Origin: PGYR01 sp041675005
GTDB lineage: Bacteria; Bacteroidota; Ignavibacteria; Kapaibacteriales; UBA2268
Length of the DNA stretch: 30,578 nucleotides
Direction of reading: 5' to 3'
Assembly (NCBI GenBank): GCA_041675005.1
Contig: JBAYUQ010000030.1
Span: 1-30,578, forward strand
The position numbers and the translations under genes are program-made. The notes beneath the pieces were generated by a model. The model saw only the letters and a program-made list of their open reading frames with translations. It ran no database searches and was not told the DNA's origin. Each line of letters begins with the position of its first letter. Position 1 is the stretch's first letter. This document shows, one piece after another, positions 16,203-24,149 of this stretch.

Positions 16203-17948
16203 ATGAAAACCGCACATCCTAAAAAACTAGGTGAGCTTGCATCTACAGCGATTTCGGGTAATGATATTAGTTCTTCATGTCTTTACGTGTCAGCCCTGGC
16301 AATCGTTTACTCTGGGCAGTATGCTTGGTTAGCTCTACTGATGGTTGGAGCTGTTTTATTCCTTTTCCGAAAGGTATATGGTGAAGTAGTTGGTGCACTA
16401 CCGCTTAATGGTGGAGCTTACAACGCTTTACTTAATACAACTAGCAAATCGATGGCATCGCTAGCGGCAACCCTTACTCTACTTTCATATATGGCTACCG
16501 CTGTGATTTCAGCTAACGAGGCCATGCATTATGCTCATATCTTATTTGAGAATATGGATATTATAATATCAACTATTGTTCTATTAGGAATATTCATGGG
16601 TATCAGTATAATTGGTATCGGTGAATCATCGAAAGTGGCAATAGCTATTTTTATATTTCATTTAATTTCTTTAGTCGTACTTTCTACTTTTACTGGGCTA
16701 TATTTATTAAATAACGGACTTGATATATTCTATGCTAATTCAAGTTTACCAGTCAAAGAAGGTAGCATAATTACAGCATTATTCTTTGGGTTTTCTGCTG
16801 CTATGTTAGGTATTAGTGGTTTTGAGAGTTCAGCTAATTTTGTTGAAGAACAGAAAAAAGGTGTGTTCCCTAAGACTCTTCGTAATATGTGGATAGTTGT
16901 AACTGTATTTAATCCACTTATGGCATTTTTAGCATTAGCAGTTATTCCTATGGACGGTATCCTTAATAATAAAGAAGCACTTCTCTCTTACATGGGTAAT
17001 CTTTCCGCAGGTAACTGGCTTTCTGTAATGATTTCTATAGATGCATCCTTAGTGCTTAGTGGGGCTGTACTTACATCATTCGTCGGTGTTACTGGTCTAG
17101 TAGAGCGTATGACACTAGATAGAGTATTACCACCTTTCCTACTAAAAAAGAATAAGAGGGGTAGCTCATATAGAATTGCAATAGCATTCTTCCTACTTTG
17201 CGTTTCTATATTGCTTTTAACTAATGGTGAACTTGGAGCATTGGCAGGAGTATATACAATAGCTTTCTTATCCGTAATGGTGCTTTTTGGTGCGGGTAAT
17301 ATACTATTAAAAGTTAAAAGGAAAAATTTACCACGTCCAGAGCGTTCATCTTGGCTTTCATTGTTTATAGCTATCACCGCTGTTATAATAGCAATAGTTG
17401 GTAATGCTATACTTAATCCAGCATACTTAGTTGTCTTTTTTCAATACTTCATACCTACTATACTTTTAGTTATGATAATGCTCAACCGTATAGTACTGTT
17501 GAAATTCGTGTTGTTTATAATACAGTACTTCTTGAATCCAATACAGAATTCACTTAAAAAATCTAATAAAAGTATTCTTAGCTTCATAGATGAGATTAAT
17601 TCACAAGAATTTGTTTACTTTACTAAAAACGATGATGTGGAAGTAATCAATAAAGTTATGCTCTATATACAAGGTAACGAACATACAAAGAATATTAAGG
17701 TCGTTGCAGTTTATAATGAAGGTGAAAAAGCAAGTGATAAATTCATCTATGACATAGATGTTATAGACAGGGAATACCCGGCAATTAAAATTGAATTTGT
17801 CCAAATGGAAGGTAAATTTGGTCCTGAATTAATACATGAATTATCTAAAAAATGGAAAATACCTGTTAACTTTATGTTTATTGGATCTCCGAGCGATAGA
17901 TTCCCTTATAGATTAGAAGAGTTGGGTGGAGTTAGATTGATTATATAG
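16203..17948 (+). CDS. APC-family amino acid permease with C-terminal cytoplasmic domain
   Basis: A 581-aa protein. Residues about 1-455 hold about 12 hydrophobic segments of the amino acid/polyamine/organocation fold. The first helix has the unwound-helix motif AISGNDISSSCLY, and helix 2/3 has GEVVGALPLNGGAYNALL, both typical of APC permeases. FFGFSAAMLGISGFESSANFVEEQK is the helix 6 region. After the last helix, about 120 residues form a soluble alpha/beta domain (IKVVAVYNEG ... IKIEFVQMEGKFGPELIHELSKKWKIPVNFMFIGSP), in the position of the USP-like domain of some APC proteins, perhaps sensory. The substrate is not predictable. No partner gene adjoins it. Confidence 0.88.
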   Translation: MKTAHPKKLGELASTAISGNDISSSCLYVSALAIVYSGQYAWLALLMVGAVLFLFRKVYGEVVGALPLNGGAYNALLNTTSKSMASLAATLTLLSYMATAVISANEAMHYAHILFENMDIIISTIVLLGIFMGISIIGIGESSKVAIAIFIFHLISLVVLSTFTGLYLLNNGLDIFYANSSLPVKEGSIITALFFGFSAAMLGISGFESSANFVEEQKKGVFPKTLRNMWIVVTVFNPLMAFLALAVIPMDGILNNKEALLSYMGNLSAGNWLSVMISIDASLVLSGAVLTSFVGVTGLVERMTLDRVLPPFLLKKNKRGSSYRIAIAFFLLCVSILLLTNGELGALAGVYTIAFLSVMVLFGAGNILLKVKRKNLPRPERSSWLSLFIAITAVIIAIVGNAILNPAYLVVFFQYFIPTILLVMIMLNRIVLLKFVLFIIQYFLNPIQNSLKKSNKSILSFIDEINSQEFVYFTKNDDVEVINKVMLYIQGNEHTKNIKVVAVYNEGEKASDKFIYDIDVIDREYPAIKIEFVQMEGKFGPELIHELSKKWKIPVNFMFIGSPSDRFPYRLEELGGVRLII

Positions 17949-18115
17949 TTTTTCTATTCCAACTAATATAACAAGAAACCGAACGTTAGAGATATTATTT
18001 ATTGAAGACCTACTTAAAACCAAAAATTATAAAGATAAGTTGTATATAAATATATACTTTGAAAATAATAGGTATTTAATTAATTTGAATAATAAAATTG
18101 AGTGAGTTATAGAAA

Positions 18116-18339
18116 ATGAAGACGATAAAATTAGAAATAAATGACAGTATTTATATTGATTAATGACTAGGTTTAATTCCAAGGATTTAAAGATTACTGA
18201 TTATTATTCTGATGAGAAAAAATACTTGCAAAGCCAATTAGACAAGTTGGAAAATGGCGAGGAAGAGTTGTTTGATATAGAATATTTAGATAGGATTTTA
18301 GAAGAAACTATTTCTAAATATGAAAATAAAGTTAACTAA
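18116..18339 (+). pseudogene. frameshifted antitoxin of a decayed toxin-antitoxin pair
   Basis: ATG at 18116 opens MKTIKLEINDSIYID and stops at 18161-18163. A second frame begins at once with ATG 18163: MTRFNSKDLKITDYYSDEKKYLQ and ends SKYENKVN at 18339. The two pieces together match a common small antitoxin family that starts MKTIKLEIN and ends ISKYE(N/D)K, so one frameshift has broken the gene. The last codons overlap the toxin start, as in intact pairs. A 58-aa protein from 18163 could still be made, but it lacks the N-terminal DNA-binding part. Confidence 0.65.
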
Positions 18340-18588
18340 TTCATTTATAGATAAAATTTTATCGCTAATGATAAACCATCTGCTGCAAGAAAATTCAAAG
18401 TTGATATTCTTAATCGTATTGACAAACTCAAAAAAATGTATTATCGAAATAGAAAATCAATTCACTTTAATGATGACAATATAAGGGAGATGATTTTTAA
18501 AGGATTTAAAATTATCTATAAGATTAATCATAAGGAGAATACAATCATCATATTCGCTATCTTAAAGCAAGAAGAACGAGTAAGTTAA
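18320..18588 (+). pseudogene. frameshifted RelE/ParE-type toxin
   Basis: ATG at 18320 gives MKIKLTNSFIDKI, then the frame leaves the family pattern around 18360. The next frame carries the rest (ANDKPSAARKFKVDILNRIDKL ... IREMIFKGFKIIYKINHKENTIIIFAILKQEERVS) to a TAA at 18586-18588. This is the RelE/ParE superfamily pattern, with the usual yKI/IYKI strand and final R. The shift lies at an ATTTTA run, consistent with loss of a short duplicated piece. With the antitoxin also broken, the module is probably dead. Confidence 0.7.
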
Positions 18589-18609
18589 TTCTAATTCCAA
18601 AATATCACC

Positions 18610-20031
18610 CTACCCCAATCCACCTTCTTCTATTATAGTTTCGGTTCTGGTTTCTTCTATCTGTTTCATTTCTTCGGTTATTTTCTTTTCTTTCCAAGTT
18701 CCTTTTTTGAACCAAACTAATGTAGCAAGTGCAGCCACAATATTCGATACTGGGAATGCAATCCACAAACCCACCTCAGCTAATGTTGTGTGCATTGACA
18801 AAACGTAACCCAAGGGGAAACGTAAAACCCACAAACTAACTATCGCTAATACCATAGAAATCATAGTATTACCAGAGCCAACGAAAACACCGTTCAGTGT
18901 TAGTTGCATACCAATAAACCCGAAAGTAAGGGACATAATTCGTAAGAAATAAGCACCCGATTCAATTGTTGCGGCTTCATTGGGGATGAATACTTCTACT
19001 ATTTGATTAGCAAAAATAAAGGTGAGAATTCCCACAATAGATAGTGCTATGAATGCAGTTTTTGTACTTAGAACAGCTATTCTCTCGGCTCTGTCTATTT
19101 TACCAGCACCGATGTTTTGCCCTACTAATGTAGACGTCGCCATAGAGAGCCCCATAGCCGGTATTATCACAAACATAAGTATTCTAGTGCCAATACCATA
19201 AGCAGCGACTGTAAGAGTACCGAATGTCGTTACTAGCAAAGTCATAACTGTCAGCCCCAAAGCACGAGTTGATTGCTCAATCGAAGAGGGAAAGCCAATC
19301 TTGAACATTTTGTATATGAGTGGATAATCGGGTTTGAAATGGCTTAGTCTAATCTTAATCCCGTATTTGCCACTTGCTAATAATGCTACACCAATAATAG
19401 AAGCGACCGCTTGAGTACCAATCGTAGAAATAGCGGCACCAGTTACTCCCATAGCTGGCACTGGCCCATATCCAAAAATAAGCAAAGGATCGAGGACTAA
19501 GTTGAGCATAACCGTACCAAACACGATGTACATTGGAGTTTTCACATTGCCGACACCACGTAGTAGCGATTGGAATATCATATAGGTGAACATAAATATC
19601 AGCCCGATGAATGAGATTTCCATATAAGAAGTGGCTGGGCCAATTACATTGGGGTCGTCGGTCATCAGTAAAGTCATATAAGGAGATAGAAAATACCCCA
19701 TTGCCCCTAGTATTAGGGAGACTATAGTCACCATCAGCAATGTTTGCGACGAAGTATAATCTACCGTTTCTTGGTCTTGCTTGCCTGCATACTGTGCTAC
19801 TAATATAGTCCCTGCAACTCCTAACCCTATACCGAGTGATATAATAAAGAATATAATCGGGAAGCTAATAGAGACAGCAGCTACGGCATCAGTCCCTAAA
19901 CGACCAACCCAGAAAGTATCTGTTAGTTGGTAAGCTGTCTGTAATATATTGACAAATATAACTGGTAAAGCAAGGGTGATAAGTGATTTGAGAATCGATC
20001 CTTCAGTTAGCTTATTAGGTTTTTTTTGCAT
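18610..20031 (-). CDS. MATE family efflux transporter
   Basis: A 473-aa protein with 12 hydrophobic segments in two related halves. The N-terminal half begins LTEGSILKSLITLALPVIFVNILQTAYQLTDTFWVGRLGTDAVAAVS, the MATE signature. The second half has IGFPSSIEQSTRALGLTVM and LVGQNIGAGKIDRAERIA, the internal repeat of the (V)GQNxGAG motif. It exports cationic compounds or drugs in exchange for Na+ or H+. Substrate and ion are not predictable. The last 25 residues are charged and probably cytoplasmic. Transcribed alone. Confidence 0.93.
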   Translation of the reverse strand: MQKKPNKLTEGSILKSLITLALPVIFVNILQTAYQLTDTFWVGRLGTDAVAAVSISFPIIFFIISLGIGLGVAGTILVAQYAGKQDQETVDYTSSQTLLMVTIVSLILGAMGYFLSPYMTLLMTDDPNVIGPATSYMEISFIGLIFMFTYMIFQSLLRGVGNVKTPMYIVFGTVMLNLVLDPLLIFGYGPVPAMGVTGAAISTIGTQAVASIIGVALLASGKYGIKIRLSHFKPDYPLIYKMFKIGFPSSIEQSTRALGLTVMTLLVTTFGTLTVAAYGIGTRILMFVIIPAMGLSMATSTLVGQNIGAGKIDRAERIAVLSTKTAFIALSIVGILTFIFANQIVEVFIPNEAATIESGAYFLRIMSLTFGFIGMQLTLNGVFVGSGNTMISMVLAIVSLWVLRFPLGYVLSMHTTLAEVGLWIAFPVSNIVAALATLVWFKKGTWKEKKITEEMKQIEETRTETIIEEGGLG

Positions 20032-20123
20032 AAATCGAATGTTCTACGGTTTGTATTATATAACTTTCGATTGAAGTTTTAAGATTGAAATTATTTTAAG
20101 TGGAAGGGGTTGAATATCTGTAC

Positions 20124-20215
20124 CCGTTGATTAAGGTCAACGGCAATTCTTTATGTAATTCAAGTGAGTCATTTTAAGAGAAATCGAATTTATTGCCGTC
20201 GGTTTTAACCGACGG
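20124..20215. repeat. two-hairpin dyad element (REPIN-like)
   Basis: A hairpin at 20124-20143 (CCGTTGATT, AA, GGTCAACGG; two T-G wobbles) and one at 20196-20215 (CCGTCGGTT, TT, AACCGACGG) are separated by exactly 52 nt. The left loop is AA and the right loop TT, so they are inverted relative to each other. The spacer begins CAAT and ends ATTG, as in the copy at 29265-29356. Confidence 0.8.
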
Positions 20216-20231
20216 ACAGAACTCAGCTAGT

Positions 20232-20413
20232 AGGATTCCCCTTTTTTTTAATAGGGGGTGGCAGACGCACGCAGTGTGTCTGACGGGGTATTAGCTTGTC
20301 CACAAACTCTGTTATACTAATCTGTCTTTTTACTTTTCAAACACCCCGTCTCACGCCTTTGGCGTGATCCCCCCCTCTTTTACCGCTCACTTTGTTCGCT
20401 AAAGAGGGGAATG
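20232..20413. repeat. inverted pair of dispersed repeat elements
   Basis: The left copy (about 20232-20290) reads GATTCCCC..., AGGGGG, a hairpin CAGACGCAC-GCA-GTGTGTCTG (20262-20282), then ACGGGGT. The right copy (about 20340-20413) in reverse orientation reads CATTCCCCTC..., GAGGGGG, a hairpin CACGCC-AAA-GGCGTG, then ACGGGGTG. Both share ends and order, and the internal hairpin differs. About 50 nt lie between them. Confidence 0.7.
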
Positions 20414-20467
20414 TTTCTGCATTCATTGTTTTTGTCTCTTTGTGGTCAACTCTGGATATTAGCACAT

Positions 20468-20704
20468 CTACATCCAAAACAAATCAAATAGTGTGATTAA
20501 AACAATAAGAGTCGTTACAATTAATGAATATTTTAATGCTATTGTGTTGTTCTCAATTATACCAAAAATAAGCAAAAATATTAGAAAAATTTGCGTTATT
20601 AATAATGGTAATTGTACAAAATGACAAAACATAAAAACACCAATAAAACTTGTTTTTATATCAATTAATACATTATTGTAATAAGTGCCTATTATTGAAA
20701 TCAT
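20468..20704 (-). CDS. small membrane protein, unknown
   Basis: 78 aa, almost wholly hydrophobic, with two or three membrane helices (about 20-50 and 56-76) and no recognised family. It lies in the same orientation behind the small gene at 20740-20844 and the secreted protein at 20866-21597, so it may be the tail of that operon. Coding status is uncertain. Confidence 0.4.
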   Translation of the reverse strand: MISIIGTYYNNVLIDIKTSFIGVFMFCHFVQLPLLITQIFLIFLLIFGIIENNTIALKYSLIVTTLIVLITLFDLFWM

Positions 20705-20739
20705 TAATAAGATTACTAATATGGAATAATGTTTTTTAA

Positions 20740-20844
20740 TTATTTTTCACTCTCTTCATCTATTACTTTCTGTAACCCAAGTCCAGTTGAATTGAATGAA
20801 AATGTAAGTACAAAAAATAATATTATTTTTTTCATAATTTTCAT
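20740..20844 (-). CDS. 34-aa signal-peptide-like small ORF
   Basis: The ORF MKIMKKIILFFVLTFSFNSTG... ends in IDEESEK. It has a basic start, a hydrophobic core and a short polar tail. It lies 21 nt after the stop of the gene at 20866-21597. A second ATG at 20835 is an equal candidate. It could be a tiny secreted peptide or the leftover signal peptide of a deleted gene. No family recognised. Confidence 0.3.
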   Translation of the reverse strand: MKIMKKIILFFVLTFSFNSTGLGLQKVIDEESEK

Positions 20845-20865
20845 CTATTTAATAGAAATAAGAAC

Positions 20866-21597
20866 CTAATCAAACGCTTTTTCATAGAGAGTTACATCCT
20901 CTATGCCCTCAATTTTATGAATGTATTTTTCAATTACTATTTTTAACTTTTCGGGATTTATATTAGTTATATTTGAGTTTGCGCAGTTTAGTAATGTCTC
21001 ATATTTTGTAGACTCAAACCCATAAATTACGTTCGAATTATCTATCTGTAATTTAGCAAAGTCAATTTTTTCTTCAAGAGCCTCTTCAATTTTTTCTTTA
21101 TCTGATTCTTTAAAATAGTACAAATTAATTTTTAACATGTATTTAGAATTTAAATCTATAATGTCTTTTAGACTTTCAAGCGCTATATATATAGTGTGAT
21201 TAGAATAATAGCCTGATTTGTTTTTCTTATAGTACACTGGAAACTCATTAAAACCATCTTTAATTTTGATATTATCATATTTATTTAAATTTGCCCCTTC
21301 TTTATATAAGATTATTTGGCTTGTCAATGGATTTATTTCATTAGGTGTTTCTGATTGCATTAGATCGTTGTAAAACACGAAGTTATCCATAAAGATATAA
21401 ATATTCTCATCAGTTTCATTTAGGATGTTAATTAATTCAATTCTTAATTGTTCTGTTTCAAGTATTAAGTCAACACTTGAATATAAAGTAAAATCAGGAA
21501 AATCATAATCAATTTCTTGCTTTGAAAATACCGTAGAGTACATCAAAACTAATGTTAAGATGCAGTATAGCAGGTATGATAGTTTGTTCTTTTTCAT
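20866..21597 (-). CDS. uncharacterised secreted protein
   Basis: A 243-aa protein with a signal peptide (about 1-25, basic start, hydrophobic core, FSKQ). The mature part is rich in Ile, Asn, Glu and Lys. A predicted beta-rich N-terminal half (LILETEQLRIELINIL ... IYIFMDNFVFYND) is followed by a helical end (DKEKIEEALEEKIDFAKLQ). I do not recognise a family. The ATG is preceded by AGGAGATAA, a strong ribosome-binding site, which supports the start and the coding status. Confidence 0.65.
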   Translation of the reverse strand: MKKNKLSYLLYCILTLVLMYSTVFSKQEIDYDFPDFTLYSSVDLILETEQLRIELINILNETDENIYIFMDNFVFYNDLMQSETPNEINPLTSQIILYKEGANLNKYDNIKIKDGFNEFPVYYKKNKSGYYSNHTIYIALESLKDIIDLNSKYMLKINLYYFKESDKEKIEEALEEKIDFAKLQIDNSNVIYGFESTKYETLLNCANSNITNINPEKLKIVIEKYIHKIEGIEDVTLYEKAFD

Positions 21598-21800
21598 AAT
21601 TTATCTCCTCTTTTATAATGGCTAATTTACTAACGAATTAGGAATAATTCTAAATTACCATTTATTTCTAAAACAAAATTGGTTGATTTTTCGTTATAAT
21701 AAATAACTACTTTGAAATGTTTAGTTTAATAAGTAATTTTAAACATCATGTTTAAAGAAAATCGTTAGAAAGTTATTTAGAATATTAAGATTATTGAATT

Positions 21801-22022
21801 ATGAAAACACAAGATATATTTATAGCACACCCACAAACAATAGAAGAGGAGAATGCATTAAAAGCATTTCTTAATGCTCTTAAAATTAAGTTTGAGGTTT
21901 CTAACAAGGAAAAATACAATCCTGATTTCACTAAAAAAGTCTTGGAGAGCAGACAAGAAGCGAGAGAGGGTAAAGTAACAAGAGTTAAAAAGGAAGATTT
22001 GAAAGAATTTTTAGGCTTGTGA
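21801..22022 (+). CDS. antitoxin, DUF2683-like
   Basis: A 73-aa acidic/basic protein of the type found before YoeB/RelE toxins in Bacteroidota. It has an N-terminal strand, then EEENALKAFLNALKIKFEV, a middle YNPDFTKKVLESRQEAREGK, and a C-terminal VKKEDLKEFLGL. It lies one base before the toxin gene. By analogy it binds and neutralises the toxin and represses the operon. The antitoxin role is inferred from the family pattern and position. Confidence 0.82.
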   Translation: MKTQDIFIAHPQTIEEENALKAFLNALKIKFEVSNKEKYNPDFTKKVLESRQEAREGKVTRVKKEDLKEFLGL

Positions 22023-22023
22023 T

Positions 22024-22290
22024 ATGGAATTCCATTTGGAGTTTACTGATAAGGCAAAACAAGATATTTCTGCTCATAAAAAGGCAGGTAATAAAGCTAT
22101 CTTAAATAAAGTACTAAAAATCCTAGAAGAAATATCTGAGAATCCATTTTCTGGAATAGGAAAGCCCGAACCATTAAAATACAATTTGACTGGTTTGTGG
22201 TCGAGAAGAATAAATAAGGAACACAGATTGATTTATGAAATTGAAGGGAGTACAGTTTTCATTCTTTCAGTTAAAGGTCATTATGAATAA
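22024..22290 (+). CDS. yoeB: YoeB/Txe-family mRNA interferase toxin
   Basis: An 88-aa protein aligning along its length with YoeB. GIGKPEPLKYNLTGLWSRRI then EHRLIYEI and the terminal GHYE give the catalytic set E49, R68, H86 and Y87, equivalent to E46, R65, H83 and Y84 of E. coli YoeB. All are present, so the toxin should be active. YoeB enters the ribosomal A site and cleaves mRNA there. It is co-transcribed with the antitoxin, one base apart. The pair lies beside repeat elements, consistent with a mobile module. Confidence 0.92.
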   Translation: MEFHLEFTDKAKQDISAHKKAGNKAILNKVLKILEEISENPFSGIGKPEPLKYNLTGLWSRRINKEHRLIYEIEGSTVFILSVKGHYE

Positions 22291-22563
22291 CCCCTTAAAA
22301 AAACCGACTTCTCTCGAAAGCAGTTCTCTAATAAATCTAAAGGGAATAAGGATTGTAATAACCAAATGACTCTTTGGATTTCCATTCTTTGTGCCCTCTG
22401 TGTGCTAAATCAAGTATCACAACTTCGTGGTCTCTGTGTTAAAACAAACAAGATGTTAGTTCCAAAGATAAGAGATCGCCACGTCCTTTCAGTCCTCGCG
22501 ATGACAGAATTTATGGGAGTCTTTTGAGACGTATGCAATACGTCTCTACGGTTATTTATAACA
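22291..22563. repeat. repeat-containing gap with a decayed terminator copy
   Basis: No gene. 22297-22343 is an imperfect copy of the icd terminator region at 22565-22611. A hairpin with 9-bp arms GAGACGTAT/ATACGTCTC and loop GCA lies at 22526-22546. Between them is low-complexity repeat-like sequence of unclear origin. Confidence 0.65.
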
Positions 22564-22594
22564 CAAAAAAACCGCTTCCTTTCGAAAGCGGCTC
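22563..22594 (-). terminator. intrinsic terminator of icd
   Basis: On the minus strand a stem CCGCTT/AAGCGG is followed by seven or more Ts. It lies about 35 nt past the icd stop. Confidence 0.85.
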
Positions 22595-22626
22595 TCTTAT
22601 AAATCTAAAGAATAATTCTATTCTTA

Positions 22627-23892
22627 TTACATATTCTTGATTAGGGCATCGCCAAATTCAGAAGTCTTAAGCAATGTAGCTCCGTCCATTTGTCTTTCAA
22701 AATCGTACGTTACAGTTTTTTGTGAGATTGTTTTCTCTACTGAATCTACGATTAAGTCTGCTGCTTTTTGCCAGCCCAAATGCTCAAGCATCAATACACC
22801 AGATAGGATTACTGAACCTGGGTTCACTTTATCCAAACCAGCATACTTAGGTGCTGTACCGTGAGTCGCTTCGAATATAGCGTGACCACTCATATAATTG
22901 ATGTTAGCACCCGGTGCTATACCGATACCACCAACCATAGCAGCTAATGCATCTGAGATGTAATCACCGTTTAGGTTCATAGTACATACTACTTCATACT
23001 CTTCAGGACGCAACAGGATTTGTTGCAAGAACGCATCTGCTATCACATCTTTTACTAATATTTTACCACTAGCTAATGCTTCTTTTTGAGCAGTATTAGC
23101 AGCTTCTTCGCCTTTTTCTTCTTTTATCTTATCGTATTGTCTCCAAGTGAAAACCTTATCACCATACTCATTCTCTGCTACGTCATAGCCAGTATCTTTG
23201 AATAGACCTTCAGTGAATTTCATTATGTTCCCTTTGTGTACCCAAGTAACAGAATCACGCTTATGTTCGATAGCGTAATCAAGTGCAGCTCTAGCTATTC
23301 TCTCAGTACCCTCTATAGAGATTGGTTTGATACCGATAGATGATGATTCTGGGAATCTGATATTCTTAACACCCATCTCATCTTGTAGGAAATTGATTAC
23401 TTTCTTAACGTCATCAGTTCCAGCTTTCCATTCTATACCAGCGTAGATATCTTCTGTGTTCTCACGGAAAATAACCATGTCAACTTTGTTAGGTTCTTTG
23501 ACCGGAGAAGGTACACCTTGGAACCATCTAACAGGACGTAAACAAGTGTAAAGATCTAATTGTTGTCTTAGAGCTACGTTCAGCGAGCGAATACCACCAC
23601 CAACTGGAGTAGTCAATGGACCTTTGATAGCGATTAGATATTCATTAATATCTTCTAGAGTTTCTGCAGGTAGCCATTCGCCAGTTTTGTTGAATGCCTT
23701 TTCACCAGCTAATACTTCTTTCCATATTATTTTCTTTTCGCCGTTGTATGCTTTCTCTACTGCACTGTCTAATACTCTGACAGTTGCTGCCCAGATGTCC
23801 GGACCTATACCATCACCTTCGATGAATGGAATAATCGGGTCATTTGGTACGTTTAGTTTACCGTTGTTTATCGTTATTTTAGAACCAGTCAT
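22627..23892 (-). CDS. icd: NADP-dependent isocitrate dehydrogenase
   Basis: A 421-aa enzyme that oxidatively decarboxylates isocitrate to 2-oxoglutarate in the citric acid cycle, in the cytoplasm. It aligns throughout with E. coli Icd (416 aa). IEGDGIGPDIW opens the fold. GPLTTPVGGGIRSLNVALRQ includes S103, the counterpart of the phosphorylated Ser113. NMNLNGDYISDALAA-like metal and substrate residues follow. NADP preference is supported by HGTAPKYAG (Lys-Tyr) and TVTYDFERQMDG (Tyr, Arg), the residues that bind the 2'-phosphate. It is monocistronic. A TAATTTTG box upstream at about 23935-23942 on the minus strand could be the -7 element, but no matching -33 TTG is seen. Confidence 0.96.
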   Translation of the reverse strand: MTGSKITINNGKLNVPNDPIIPFIEGDGIGPDIWAATVRVLDSAVEKAYNGEKKIIWKEVLAGEKAFNKTGEWLPAETLEDINEYLIAIKGPLTTPVGGGIRSLNVALRQQLDLYTCLRPVRWFQGVPSPVKEPNKVDMVIFRENTEDIYAGIEWKAGTDDVKKVINFLQDEMGVKNIRFPESSSIGIKPISIEGTERIARAALDYAIEHKRDSVTWVHKGNIMKFTEGLFKDTGYDVAENEYGDKVFTWRQYDKIKEEKGEEAANTAQKEALASGKILVKDVIADAFLQQILLRPEEYEVVCTMNLNGDYISDALAAMVGGIGIAPGANINYMSGHAIFEATHGTAPKYAGLDKVNPGSVILSGVLMLEHLGWQKAADLIVDSVEKTISQKTVTYDFERQMDGATLLKTSEFGDALIKNM

Positions 23893-24149
23893 TTATAAAC
23901 CTTTTTTTATGATTTTTGATTTTTAGTTTTGCAAAATTAACAAATTTTGGCGTAATACTTTTCGGGGACGAGGAATTGTTGAATATATTTATAAATTACA
24001 GAAATAGAATAGGATAAATGCTATAAATATTAATAATATTCATAAACTTGAAATTTATTTACTATTTTTTGTTACCTTTTTGAAAGTTGTGTGTTGTTAT
24101 ATCAAATGCGGAATAAATAATTATAAATTTACTAAATGAGGTATCTCAA

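Larger units (their letters stand above)
20032..20467. repeat. repeat-filled gap upstream of the MATE gene
   Basis: No gene. It holds a two-hairpin element at 20124-20215 and an inverted pair of C/G-run repeats at 20232-20413, described as separate entries. The first about 60 nt (20032-20090) would contain the MATE gene promoter, which I cannot place. Confidence 0.7.

Noticed and set aside
17949..18115. Space between the APC permease and the decayed toxin-antitoxin pair checked for a terminator or gene
   Set aside because: AT-rich with no convincing stem-loop and T-run and no open frame of note.
23935..23942. TAATTTTG as a Bacteroidota -7 box for icd
   Set aside because: It matches TAnnTTTG, but no TTG is found 17-23 nt upstream, so it is mentioned only under icd and not called as a promoter.
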